Positions 12,801 through 24,302 of a DNA stretch of 64,000 bases are shown here, in pieces; the first letter of the stretch is position 1, and each line of letters starts with the position of its first letter. The translations under genes were made by a program, and so were the position numbers. This stretch comes from Salvia splendens (taxonomy: Eukaryota; Streptophyta; Magnoliopsida; Lamiales; Lamiaceae). The notes under the pieces were generated by a model. The model had not been told where the DNA came from. It searched no databases and saw only the letters and a program-made list of their open reading frames with translations. Location of the stretch: the NCBI RefSeq assembly GCF_004379255.2, contig NC_056035.1, positions 33,619,208-33,683,207 on the forward strand. The letters are read 5' to 3'.

Positions 12801-14028
12801 AAGTAATCTCTGTTCCGCCTAGGTCTATAATCAATAGTCCACCCGGCATCAATTAGCATTTCCCTTATCTTCTCCCGCAAAAGTTGTTTTTCAGTACATC
12901 CACCACGCTTCATTTTCCCTTCTTTCCCTTTAATAGGGGTGAAATTATCTATGACTGCTCTTTCCTCTTCCTTTTTCACCGCTTTCTTCGAGCTAGAAAC
13001 TTGAAGACCTGGTGGTGCCAGGTTAAGTGTGGTATCAGCAACATCAGTTTCGATCTCTCTGACCGTAGTACCTTTACTTGTGCCAATGATTTCTGACTCT
13101 TTAATCTTGATCCCCTTACTTGGTTTTGGTTTTACTTTTTCCAACTTAATATTCATTTTCTCCTTCTCCATCACAAACCTTGGTTTTCTGGTGGCTTTGA
13201 AACTGGATAAGTGGGGATTCTAAACAATTGGTCATTCCTGGGTACATCTTCTGATCTAGAGCGTATTCTTTGTTCAACTGCCCTTGAATCATACTTACGA
13301 TGACCAGAATGTAACTCCATTTTCTTCTTCTTCTTATTCACCATCACCTTCAACACCCCATTCTTTCCCTGCAGCCTGATTGGCTCATCAGCCCCCTCTG
13401 GGTACTTCAACCTTGACAACGAACCCGGCATTTCTTCCTCAGCCTCCTCCAAATCAAATCCCTTATTCCTCCAACCAGCATATTCACCCTCCTTGCTCCT
13501 CCCACTACTAGATCCATCAAAAAGAAAACTATGCCGTCTATCCGCCACCAGATTCCCACGTGATGATCCAATGAAAAAATCCTTCGAATTCTCACCACCT
13601 CTACACCCAACCATCTTATATCTATCCTCCAAATACGCATCCCTCATCCTTCTCTCATCAAATTCACGGTCTTCATCAAACTCGTTTGAACCTAACTCAC
13701 TTCTCCTCTCACGACCAAGATCAATCCCCACATTCCTCTTCTCACACTCCCTGTTCTCAAACTCACCCCTCCTGTAACCCATGGAGCCATTGTGCAAGCT
13801 CTTACGATTCACTTTTCTCATAAACCCCAATGACTCATCCTCATCACTGGCGCCAAAGCCGCCTGCACCGAACCTCTGCCTCTTTCTCTCATTACTATGA
13901 CAACTCAAACCCTCCCACCGCCCTCCAGAATTCCTATTTTCTACCTTTTTCCTAATTATCAAACACCCTGACGAACTCTTCTTCTTCAACACACCACCCC
14001 CTGATCTCATACTGTCTTCCATGTTCAT
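6806..14028 (-). CDS. IDM1-type PHD-finger/TDBD/GNAT nuclear protein, ~1,321 aa, eight exons, with a 1-nt frameshift
   Basis: Exons on the minus strand are 14028..11810, 11444..11342, 11202..11120, 9670..9435, 8878..8792, 8334..8235, 8096..7910 and 7755..6806; all junction phases agree. In order: a basic, charged N-terminus ([17 protein letters not shown]); a DUF-like block ending [20 protein letters not shown]; a Jas/TPL-binding-type domain ([18 protein letters not shown], about 12000-12300); a PHD finger ([16 protein letters not shown] ... GDWHCPNC); and a GNAT acyltransferase region ([45 protein letters not shown]). The tail is acidic and low-complexity. This order matches plant IDM1-like chromatin proteins, some of which acetylate histone H3 and oppose DNA methylation. 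Start: ATG at 14028, with 14022 as an alternative. Exon 1 changes frame at about 13172-13200; total exon length is one base short of a multiple of three. The break may be an assembly error or a real lesion. Confidence 0.85.
10150..10387. mobile_element. Stowaway/Tc1-mariner-like MITE inside a PHD-gene intron
   Basis: Ends resemble the CTCCCTCCGTCCC-type Stowaway termini: left CCTCCATCCCAAGATACTTG, right ...AGCTTGGGACGG...GACAGAGGGAG. It lies in the long fourth intron (9671-11119) of the PHD/GNAT gene. Borders are approximate and the inverted ends are imperfect. Confidence 0.55.
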
Positions 14029-14859
14029 GCATAAGAAGAAAAAAAAATCCTTCAAATCCACACGCAATTGAACACGAACTCACCCGAGAAACAATGTTTT
14101 CGACATGGATTGTCAATTCTGCAGTCTAGCATTTGCAGATCTGAATCAAAACCAAACGCTCGCATAAATTTGGGGCACCAGATTACATTTCAATTAAAAA
14201 ATTGAATCTCTCAACCTCGGCAGGAAGCCGCGTGGATACGCCTGGGATCAAATTCCAATCTTGTGGCGTGATTTTCTGGCAAAGCAACCGAAACCCAACG
14301 AGTAGAAATGTTTTTACGATAAAACATACAGTACTTCATCAGTTTGTTAATGATATTCCATTTTTGACATTTTACTAACTCCAAAATAATTAATCTCTTT
14401 TTATTTATAGAATCTATTTACATTACATTTCTTTTTTAGGTTCATGATTCAATGTGCTTAAAAATATAATTATACAGTAATTATTATTGGTGGAAAAACA
14501 AAATTATGGGCGAAATTGGAATCCGACGAGTACAGATTTGTGGATTGTTGCTGCAGTTGCAGAGCTTGATTGAATGGAGTCAGATTTGTACAGAAGTTTT
14601 TTATTCTTTTTTTCTATATTTATAATGTCTTAGATTTTGAAAATTGGGTGAATGTTGATGTGTTTGTGGAAGGGAATTGAATTTTATATTTAGACCTAAA
14701 ATTTAAATCTCTTTTTATTTTTGACACCAATGCCATGTCAATTAAATTCACTTGGTTTAAATGATTTTGGCATACTACATATGATTTTCACAATTAAATT
14801 GATCTTTAAACTTAACTGTGAAAAGTTTGATGGTTGGAATGTTTGAATTTTATTTTCTT
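14029..14859. other. Upstream region of the PHD/GNAT gene
   Basis: Holds the presumed 5' UTR and promoter of the minus-strand gene, then AT-rich spacer up to the Mutator-like element. No further gene found. Confidence 0.5.
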
Positions 14860-17645
14860 GAGTGAACTACGTCAAAAAGTCCATAACTTTTCAGTTTGTG
14901 ACATTGTTGGTTCCTAACAAAAAAAAGCACCAGAGGACCCTAACGTTAAATATAATCACGAATTATATTTTTTCGGACCAAAATACCCTCAGGCCCTAAA
15001 AGGGCATTTTTGTCACTCCATTATATTGTTGACATGTGATTTCTGCTACATTTTTGTCAGCAACTTCTTATGTAATTTTCTAATAAATTCTAGTACTTCA
15101 TACGTGATTAAAATCTTGTCATTATTTACACTTTCTAATTTTTTTATAATATACATATTTATCATTATCTGCTTTATTTAATATGAAAATAATAAAATGA
15201 GACCCTTTCTTCCTTATAAAACTCATTTTCAGGTATTTTTCGATGTTTTCTATTTCCACTAATTTTTATTTATTTTTTACCTTGATTTATCGATCGATTT
15301 TATTTATTATGATAGTATCACAATTTTGCTGTATTAATTTATAAATATACATTGTCTTAATTTCAGATACTATTATTAACAAAAAAATCTACAAGGATTA
15401 AAGCTAATGTCACATGCTTGAATATTTTTAATGTATTACTCATGTTTCAATTTTATCATGAATGACAATAAACTATGCAAATTTATATATAAAGATTGAA
15501 TATTCATATGATGTTAATGTTAGGTTTGGTATACTAAAAAGCATGTTTCGAGCAAGTTCGCGCGAATATAATCTTGCTTGTATACGGAAAACTCTACAAT
15601 CCACTTTTAACCCGATTCAGTATTATTCGAGCAGTATCGCACGAATAGGATCAGTATATTATTACATTGTGTTTGCTTGTGCATTTATAAGATGTTTTAT
15701 AAACATTTAAATGTATAAGAAGCAAACAAAGTCTAAGTCTTTTGCTTAGTAGACTGGTTGTGGGCGTCGTCCACTTTAAGGTAACATAGTCGGTTCTATG
15801 CAATGCTTTGCAAAAGAAAAAGAAGAATTTCACAACCCAGATAGGCTTAGACTACCTATCGTGATAGGTTGCAATGTCAGTCCGATTATTTCTAAGCCTT
15901 TCTGAAATAAGATGACGTTGGTGTGGTATAACACTGAATGGATCTAACAGCAAGACGTGTCTTTATGCTATCTACTGAAAGACTAGGTCTTGATAAAATA
16001 CTATTTCTTAATCTACATATGTTAGCATTGAGCATACGGTATTGATTATGCACTACTTTGACTTATCAAAAGGTGCGGGTCTTTCGCAACCTAATAATCC
16101 TGATATATTGGGTAGTGGTGATTAATATCTAGCGGCGCTAGGATTGCTATTATGTTGAATCGTGCGCGAGGTGAGTCTCGTTTGATAATGTCCTCAAGAG
16201 GAGCTTGAACAAGGTTTTTATTATTCGGAAACTGACCAGTTGAAATTTAATTATTCCATGGATAATAAATAAGTGTTTTTTGCTAAGTTCAGTCTTGGAA
16301 TTAATAAGATGTTAATTAATTAAGTCCATAGCAGACTTAATTAATTAATAGACATTTATATCTTAAGCGCGGGAAATAAATAATAAATAAAACAGAAACC
16401 CGGATTACTTGTAATTTCATATTTGGATGGGAATGTCAATATTACTTATGTAGTGGCTACTCGTAATATTCCAATATAAGCTTGTATTAAATTGAGGGTT
16501 CAATTTAATTAGTAAAAAGCTAAGTGGGGTGAGCCCATATCCAAAACCTTCCATAGATCTCTGACTGAGCCCAATATGAACTTAATATAAATATGAGAAT
16601 AAAAGACAGAAAATACAATTAATGAAGTGGAAAATTTCGTCCACTCCTATACAGAGTAGAGGACGAAAATTTCTCAGCTCTCCTCCATGAGGAATTTCTG
16701 TCTTTTTATTCGAGTCCTAGTATTTTGATAAGATCAGTCCACCCTGATATCGAGATACAGTTTGGGAACCAGTCAGAAGACCCGTGGTCTAGTATTGAAG
16801 ATTATCGTGGAGAAGACGCGAGCAATCGACGATTCTTTGGAGAATCAAATCGGTAATTCTAAACCATAGAATTCATGTTTTAGGATTTATATTCTTTAAG
16901 CATGAATTATTTGCGTTCTAGCATGTAATTCTGCGTTAACATGTGAATAGATTAATCCCATAATCTGTCAAATAGATCATACGTCTGATTTATTTGTTTT
17001 GTACAAGTCTTCCGCTGTGCAAGGGGCTCCAAACCCCATCAGTTAAAAATTTCAGTTTGAGTTGCATTAAAATTCTTAATAAAATATTAATAAATATAAA
17101 ATCGTCTTAAAGTTAGGCTTACATTAACAAATTAGTTCGATGATATATAATGAAAAAATATTTTAAATGCCAGTATTTCAAGAAAATAATATTGTATCAT
17201 TTCATTAAATATGAAATAGTATTTTTTATTCAGTGTATTATTGATTCAGATTTTATTTCATAAATAACTTTACTTTTCCATATTTTTATTGTTTCTCAAT
17301 GAATTTCCTATATGATATAACTAGTATATTGTTACCACTAACTAGAAATAGAGGAGTATAATAATTTTTTTTGTGTACAAATATTGACAAAACTTTAATC
17401 ACGTATTAAGTATCGGAACTTATTAAGATATCACATAACAAGTGTGACAGAATTCATATGTCAGCGAATTTAGGGATTGCCAAAAATGCCCTTCAAGCTA
17501 TTTGGGCATTTTTGTCCGAAAAGTGGTTAAAAAAATATGATTCGTGATCATGTTTAACGTTAGGGTCATCTGACGATATTTTTTATATTAGGGACCTGCA
17601 ATGTCACAAATCGAAAAGTTATGAACTTTTTGAGGTAGTTCATTC
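14860..17645. mobile_element. Non-autonomous Mutator-like element with 9-bp target duplication
   Basis: Long terminal inverted repeats of about 150 bp: the left end GAGTGAACTACGTCAAAAAG matches the inverted right end GAATGAACTACCTCAAAAAG, and similarity continues through CCCTAACGTTAAA and GGGCATTTTTG. A perfect 9-bp direct repeat TATTTTCTT flanks it (14851-14859 and 17646-17654), the size expected for Mutator-like elements. No transposase ORF is present, so it is non-autonomous. Without the nested LTR and one copy of its 5-bp duplication, the original element was about 1.26 kb. Confidence 0.85.
15518..17041 (+). mobile_element. Solo LTR (1,524 bp) nested in the Mutator-like element
   Basis: Begins TGTTAGGTTTGG and ends CCAAACCCCATCA, i.e. 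TG...CA with short imperfect inverted termini. It is flanked by the 5-bp direct repeat GTTAA (15513-15517 and 17042-17046). No internal region or second LTR is present, so it is best explained as recombination between the two LTRs of a full element. A related copy lies in the opposite orientation at 62856 to the window end; blocks such as 16080-16230 align to 63660-63830 inverted with scattered differences. Confidence 0.85.
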
Positions 17646-17654
17646 TATTTTCTT

Positions 17655-20400
17655 TAAGCGTCAAAAAATTTGATGGTTTCTGTAATGGACCAAACATTTT
17701 TTCTTTAAGTTTGAAGGTTTGTGAAGATAACATACATTAATGATGGAGAGGTGGAGCAGTTAATGAAAATAGTTCAATAACAATGATTAATAAAGAGATA
17801 AACATGCAAATATTGAAAATGGATTTCGAGGAGGAGAGTGTAAGTGATATAGACCCCATATAGTGAATTGATAAACTTGATCTAAATATATTTATTGTTT
17901 ATTTTGATGAATTAATTAATTGATTAATTTTGAATTTATTTAACTATTTTATCTTTTAAATTTACTCAATTATTCCTATAAGTAGCTAGATTGTGTTTTG
18001 TAGTATGATACTATGTTGTTACTTATGTACTACTATTAAATCTATGGTATTTTCTGATAGATTCAAAATAACCTTTTGAAATCAGAGAGTAAATGTTAAA
18101 GTTATTTTATTTCGGATGTAACCTTTATTCAATGTGATGAGATCTATACATGGCTCTTTAAGATCTCAATTTTCTATTTTTTATATATAATTTAGGTAGT
18201 AGTAATTCGGAAGAAGTTGACCTAATATTTTTTTTAAAGTCGAAAAGAATCATGGGATTGTATAAAAAATATATACTTCTATGAAAGAAGATAAAACTTG
18301 TCTGATTATGAAAATGGTATCTTACATTCTCACGTTAATTACATTCTAGCGATTTCATAATTTAGATTCTCGTTCTTAACGTTATTCAATTTATAATATC
18401 ATAGTGACCTTTAAGTTATAAATAATTGATATTCAATATTTTTTTATTTAATTTACTTTTTAAGTATATGAGATAAATTTTATAAATGGTCAACAAACTA
18501 TAACATTTGTAAATTATTCAAGTGCATGATTTGATTAATCGTGAAAAATAAAATTACGCAACAAGCAGTAATTTCTCTAACTGTTATGTTTAAATGTTCA
18601 AAGTGCAATATTGATTATGAATCAAAATTTGTTTCATACTCATAATTTTTTTATTGTGTATCATTAGATGAAGACATGAATTCTTAACTTGAGCTGATAG
18701 ATTCAGGGGCAATAGTGGTGTCGAACATGGGGGATGTGTGGCTGAGACGAGTGAGAACTCTTTCCGGCTTCTGGGGTGGTTCATCTTGGCTATGCTATTA
18801 CGAAATTGTGCTTGCGAAAAACTTCGGGTGTTGCTTTGGTACAATATTGGAGTTTATAGCCTTCTCTATTTGATCAGTTGTTGATGATCACTTGTTTTTA
18901 TACACACGAATGATTTTTGCCATATCTGTAATGTAACCATCGCTCCACACCTCACGATACAGAAGGATAGATCCGATAGACGTCGTCAACTAGGGTAAGA
19001 AATACCCAAGTTGAATGTAGTGATTTACAATGTGACATGGCAAATAATTTCATAAGATTCACTTAAATAAAAATTGGTTAAGCGACATTAAAATTTTATT
19101 TAGAATAAAATAATTAAGAAAATTAAATTAAATTATCAAGTGATATATAATGTACTATAATTTTAATAATTTATTTTAAATCAATATTAAAGTTTAGTAA
19201 CCGATAAAAATATCGGTAATCATTTATTCAATTAATCCATGTATATGGCATAATAGTTAGTAGTTATTTATGTTTTTCATAGTTGGGCTAGACTTCTGGG
19301 TAGGTGAAGTTTAATCTATAATGGGCCTTAGAGGATTTATTTTACAATTAGTTTATTGCATTATCTATAAGCAAATGCTCAGTAGTATCTTATTTATTGA
19401 ATAATTAACCTTTTACAAAGCTGTCTAAAATAATATCAGGTAATTATTGAGAAAAAGTGGCCACTTGGCTCCCCCGATCACAACTTATATTTAGAGCTGG
19501 CATAAAATTCGATCATACTCACAATCCATGATCTCCTCTATAATTACACCACAAATAATTGAATGTATGAAGCATCCAACTGTTGATGACATTTTTCTGT
19601 TTTATGTTTAGAACTAATAACTACAAGTAATACCAACACCAAGAACAAAATATAACAGCAGAAATATTAGTCATAATGCATAGTATCAAGCTGTCTAATA
19701 TTGCTTGTGGATAAAATAATTTGCAGTTACAGTCCAAATCAAAATTTCAAACAATATACCATTGCAATTGCAAGTCTAGCATAGTGTGACAGGTTTTATT
19801 TGTTGTACTTGGGTTTTATTTGGTGTGGAGTTCAACATGGGAAGGTTGATGTGAGAAAGTATGCAAAGGAATCTGCTCTTTAGGCGTTATGATTATATGG
19901 CTAGTGTTTCTTTTTGAACATGAAAGTGATTGATGAGTCACATAATAATAATGAGCTTGCAAACATAAAAATGTTAGTTGTGGAAAACAAAAGTTGAACT
20001 CCCATCACATTATTAATGGGAGCATGGATGAGTCTTTATCATCTTCAGCTCTTTTTCTTACCTTGTTGTTTTCTCCTTTTAAGGAGTAATCTCATAGAGA
20101 GAAACCTAGGCTGGGGATCATTGAAAGTGGAATTTTATACTGTTAATGAAAGAAAAAGGCGATGTGAAGTTGAGAATTGAGATATAGTATGAAAAACTTA
20201 TTTAAAGTAAAAAAGTTTCAAAAAGAGACCCACTTTGCATGGGATTGGAGAAATTACAATGTGAGGACCAATTTTTGCTATATCTGCTATATGAATCAGT
20301 TAGTAATGTACATCCACTCACTGAATTCAATTCCAACTGGCTTTCACCTCAAGCTGACTATGTGTACCTCTCAAGAGCCTTGTCGAAACAGCCACGAGTT
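17655..20400. other. Gene-poor AT-rich region
   Basis: About 2.7 kb between the Mutator-like element and the WNK stop codon. Only short ORFs of non-coding composition are seen. The last ~300 bp are presumably the WNK 3' flank and UTR. Confidence 0.55.
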
Positions 20401-22978
20401 CTAGAGCTCGGTGGCATCGACTGGCAGAGAGGTAGCCCTGTGGAGTGAATGCGGGAGCAAACCATTGGCGTAGAAGCTCTTGGCTGTGACCAAATGCACG
20501 GGACTACAAGAATTATACGCGGACTCGTAGCTGTAGACCTTTGGATCACTAGTGCTTCTATCAGAATCTGTGAGAGGAAATAGAGTGAACTGCTTCCCGT
20601 TGGATAATGAACAATCGATATTAAATTCACCCGTTTCTCCGTTTGCAATGCTTGAGAATGATCGTGATCTATCTCTCACAACCCCCAGCTGTTTATGACT
20701 GAGCTCCCTCAGCTGCTTTTTGTACCTGGCCTTGAACCATCTCAGCTCCTGCCTCATCTCATTCTCATAGTTGTCGTGTAGAGGTGAATTGCTCGTTGTA
20801 GGTGATGCTTGCTCGTTGGAGGCATTTTCATCGACACTTCTTGTGACAGTCTCCTTCTCATTGGAGGAGTGATCAAATTGATTGTCATTAGATGATGGAG
20901 AAGTCACTTCGTGGTTCTCTTGCTGCGACCATATGTTTGTGTGTTGAGCACCATCGTACTGGCTTGACCCCACGGGAGCACCATCAGTCACACGTTGCTC
21001 CGACCCTTCAACTTGGTACGTGATCTCTTCAAAGCGGCCATGGATTGATCCACATCCGTGCACAGTCTTGCCCATGTAGTCTGCATCACCCAAAGCACAG
21101 TTTTGGCAGACACTACCACTCTTGATAGGGCTCTCATCTGTGCCAAATCCTGGTTTCCATTCAGGAACCAAGGAAGCAATCTCACCATCGATCATTTCCG
21201 CTATCTTAGTCACATCTTGGTCCGTTATGTCTAACTCAGCAACCATTTCGGTCGCAACGCTCAGTGCTGTGTCGGTTTCAATGTCAAAAGGGAAGTAAAT
21301 GTTTCGCACTCGACCTGAAACAAACAACCAATCCAGAACCATTCTCAGCATCAATAGTGGAATCAAATTCGAGTGTTTTGAAACTAAACCAACCTTCTTT
21401 ATCAGCAATTCTGAGTCGAAGAAATATGTCATCATCCTCACTCTTTCTCCCATTGATGGTAATGTCAAGATTTTCCAAATGATCATCGTCTTGACCTGTG
21501 AATAAGTTGATCTCAGTTGCTTCGTAGTCAACCGAGTTAGAATCCAAGTCATGCTCTTGATCGTAACAGATATAATTAGAGTAGCCATTGACTAAAGAAC
21601 TCGTTGTGCTATGATGAGCACTGATCAAGAGAGGCTGTCTTAAAAGAGGGCCTAGTTCATCATAGTCTCGTCGATACTGGAATGCCCTCAAATCGTAACC
21701 ACAATCATCAATTTGAAGGAACGGATCGTTGAGAAGATCCCAAGCAGACAGCCTATCAGATACTGTTGCTAAGCACTTCTCAACAAACCTACGAACCTCA
21801 GGATCCTGAACTTTGTACAGGGAATCCGGTTTCTTTCCCTGTAAAGAAACAGCTATGTTAAAACAACATACATATCAAGTTCGCAACAATAAAATTATAG
21901 CTAATCCTCACCGAGATCACTTTCTTATAAATTTGAGCAGGATGAGTGCACTCACTATAAGGATATTCAAATGTCACCATTTCTAAAATGCACATTCCAA
22001 ATGAATAAATATCGACTAATTCATTGTATTCCTCTTCATACACCTCCGGAGCCATGAACTCGGGAGTTCCTGACAAAAATCAAGTGAAGTCGCCATCAAA
22101 CAAAATCCAAAGCAAGGACGAGATTTTCAATCAACTGGAACTCACCAACACAACGCGCAGCATGGGATTTCCTGAGGATCGCAGCGAGGCCAAGATCACC
22201 AATCTTGACCTCGCCTTGATTCCCATTGATGAAAATGTTGTCACACTTGAGGTCTCTGTGAATAACCGGAGGATCATGGCTGTGGAGATAGAGAAGCCCT
22301 TGCAAAATCTGCCTACACCAGTATTTGATTGCTCTAATATTTGTCCTCTTGTGTTTCAGCCTATACCTATTCCAAATTTCAATAAAGCTCCATAAGAGTT
22401 GAAGAAACTAATACTACAATTATTTGTAAAACAAACAAACAGACTTACTGTCTGAGGGTGCCAGAAGTGAACATTTCTGTCACAAAATTGATGTTCCTAT
22501 TTGTAGTATCCACCCAAGAGGTGTAGAATTTCATAATATTGGTGTGTTTTAGAGTTTTGAGAAGATGAATTTCACAATACAATCTCTCAAGATCTTCTGG
22601 ACTTTGCAGAAAGTCATAAAGTTTCACCTGATTCCAGGCTACTTCAATCCCTTCATACTCATCAAAAGCTCTGTAACTGCCAGGATACATTAAAATTGGG
22701 GAAAGAAAAACATATCAAAAATGAAATTAGGGCATATTGTAATGATTAAGATGAAATTCTCAGGATAAAATATACATACACTGTCTTAGAAGACCCTTTT
22801 CCAAGAATCTCATTATACTGCAATCAGAAAACAAGAAACAAAATAAAAATGATATCAAGTAAGAAGATAGAAAGACTGAATGAGAAGGAAAGCCATAGCA
22901 TACCCTCCCATATCTTCCAGTTGGATCAATTTCCACAAATTCAGAATCCTCTGCATCAAGTCCAACAACACCATTCAT
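20401..22978 (-). CDS. WNK: WNK serine/threonine protein kinase, 692 aa, seven exons
   Basis: Exons 22978..22904, 22817..22780, 22676..22449, 22366..22146, 22069..21912, 21838..21394 and 21314..20401 join in phase to 2,079 nt (692 residues plus stop). The ATG at 22978 is chosen because the upstream in-frame start-like codon is GTG. Residues about 27-285 form the kinase domain. The glycine-rich loop GKGSSKTVY carries the Lys that WNKs use for catalysis, and the usual β3 Lys is absent (VAWNQVKL), which defines the family. HRDLKCDN (~150-157), GDLGLA (DLG for DFG) and GTPEFMAPE follow. An OSR1/PF2-like regulatory domain lies at ~378-445 ([18 protein letters not shown]). The C-terminus is long and Ser-rich. 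Plant WNKs act in flowering time, osmotic and ABA signalling; the exact paralogue is not assigned. A young gypsy element lies about 450 bp upstream of the start. Confidence 0.93.
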
Positions 22979-23428
22979 TTCCTGCACCTACAATCTGATT
23001 TTCCTTTCTAAGGGAGAGAGAAAGAAATGAATAAGGTACTACTACTAATTTCAAAAATTAATACCTAAAATCAATAAATTCAACTGAAGGGAAAAATCGA
23101 AACTTTCAAGAAAAAAAGGGAATAAATACTATAAGCATGATTTATGTGGAAGAGGAGGCCTAGGAGAACCCATCAAATACCATTATTAAAAAAAAGGGGG
23201 AAAAAGAGTAGTTTATTAATTCCACAACAACTCATACTCCACAAATCCCAAATCCAGACAAAACGCCTCTCCATTTTCTAGCTTTCCTTCTCTTTAAAAT
23301 GCATCGACTTTCTATCTCATCACGAGCTATAAAAGTACAAAGGAAAACACGCACAGCACACAGTGACTGACTCTAAGTTTAACCCACTTTTGGATGCAAG
23401 TAAATAAAATTGTTCAAGACAGGGTTGG
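22979..23428 (-). promoter_or_regulatory. Remaining proximal upstream region of the WNK gene
   Basis: Only 450 bp separate the WNK ATG from the gypsy LTR. This stretch must hold the 5' UTR and core promoter. No single motif was decisive. Confidence 0.4.
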
Positions 23429-24225
23429 TGATGGGGTGCGTACTAAACAAGCCCAACAGCAAAAGCCCAAGGAAGAGTATGAGTTCGGCATTACCAAAGA
23501 GTTCGGCCTCAGCCTACAGCTCGGTAAAAGCCAACCTATCAAGCTCTGCTCTCAGATCGGCAACCAAAGCAGGAGTATGAGTTCGGCCTTACCAAAGAGT
23601 TCGGCCTCAGCCTACAGCTCGGTAAAAGCCAACCTATCAAGCTCTGCTCTCAGATCGGCAACCAAAGCAGGAGTATGAGTTCGGCATTACCAAAGAGTTC
23701 GGCCTCAGCCTACAGCTCGGTAAAAGCCATCCAATCAAGCTCTGCTCTCAGGTCGGCATCAAGCTCTACCCTCAGATCGGCAACCAAAGCAGTTCGGTCT
23801 CAGTATTCGACCGAACAAGGAGTTAGTGGACCCATACAGGATGTCCAACACACCCACTACCACGTGGTGTCAACTCAGGCCACGATCGTAGGCCATGACC
23901 TACGCTACATCCACGATCTTAGGCCATAACCTACACGACATCCACGACTTAGGGTGGTGATGCAAGCCACGATCTTAGTTCAAGATATAAATAGAACTTA
24001 GATCAGATAGAAGAAGGGAAAGCTCTCTAGAGATAAAAGACCATATAGCAAATAGCAAGTTTGTATTTGTAAGCTGTAGAAAGCAGATCAAGCAATACAA
24101 CTCTCCCCCCTTTTCTTCCCGTGGACGTAGATTTACCTCAGTAAATCGAACCACGTAATTTCTTTGTGTCATAATCTTCATTCTCTACCAGCATTTACTA
24201 ACGTCAGAAATTCGCGGATCCATCA
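23429..24225 (+). repeat. 5' LTR of the gypsy element
   Basis: Starts TGATGGGGTGCG and ends GGATCCATCA. Contains three ~98-bp tandem units starting at 23475, 23573 and 23671 (GAGTATGAGTTCGGC). A TATA box TATAAATA at about 23985-23992 marks the likely promoter. Confidence 0.95.
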
Positions 24226-24226
24226 C

Positions 24227-24244
24227 TGGCGCCGTCTGTGGGAA
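24227..24244 (+). other. Primer-binding site of the gypsy element
   Basis: TGGCGCCGTCTGTGGG begins one base after the 5' LTR. The leading TGG pairs with the CCA end of a tRNA, as usual for plant gypsy elements. I do not assign the tRNA species. Confidence 0.8.
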
Positions 24245-24302
24245 ACAGAGAACAAAATTTGTGATAAAGCGAATTTTTGATCCATTTTTTTCCACCCAAA
24301 AA

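Noticed and set aside
18590..18844. 84-codon minus-strand ORF
   Set aside because: No recognisable motif, no supported splice partner, AT-rich surroundings. Treated as chance.
23394..23929. Ser/Ala-rich ORFs in the gypsy LTR (also at 33385-33878)
   Set aside because: They are by-products of the 98-bp tandem units of the LTR and lie upstream of the LTR TATA box.
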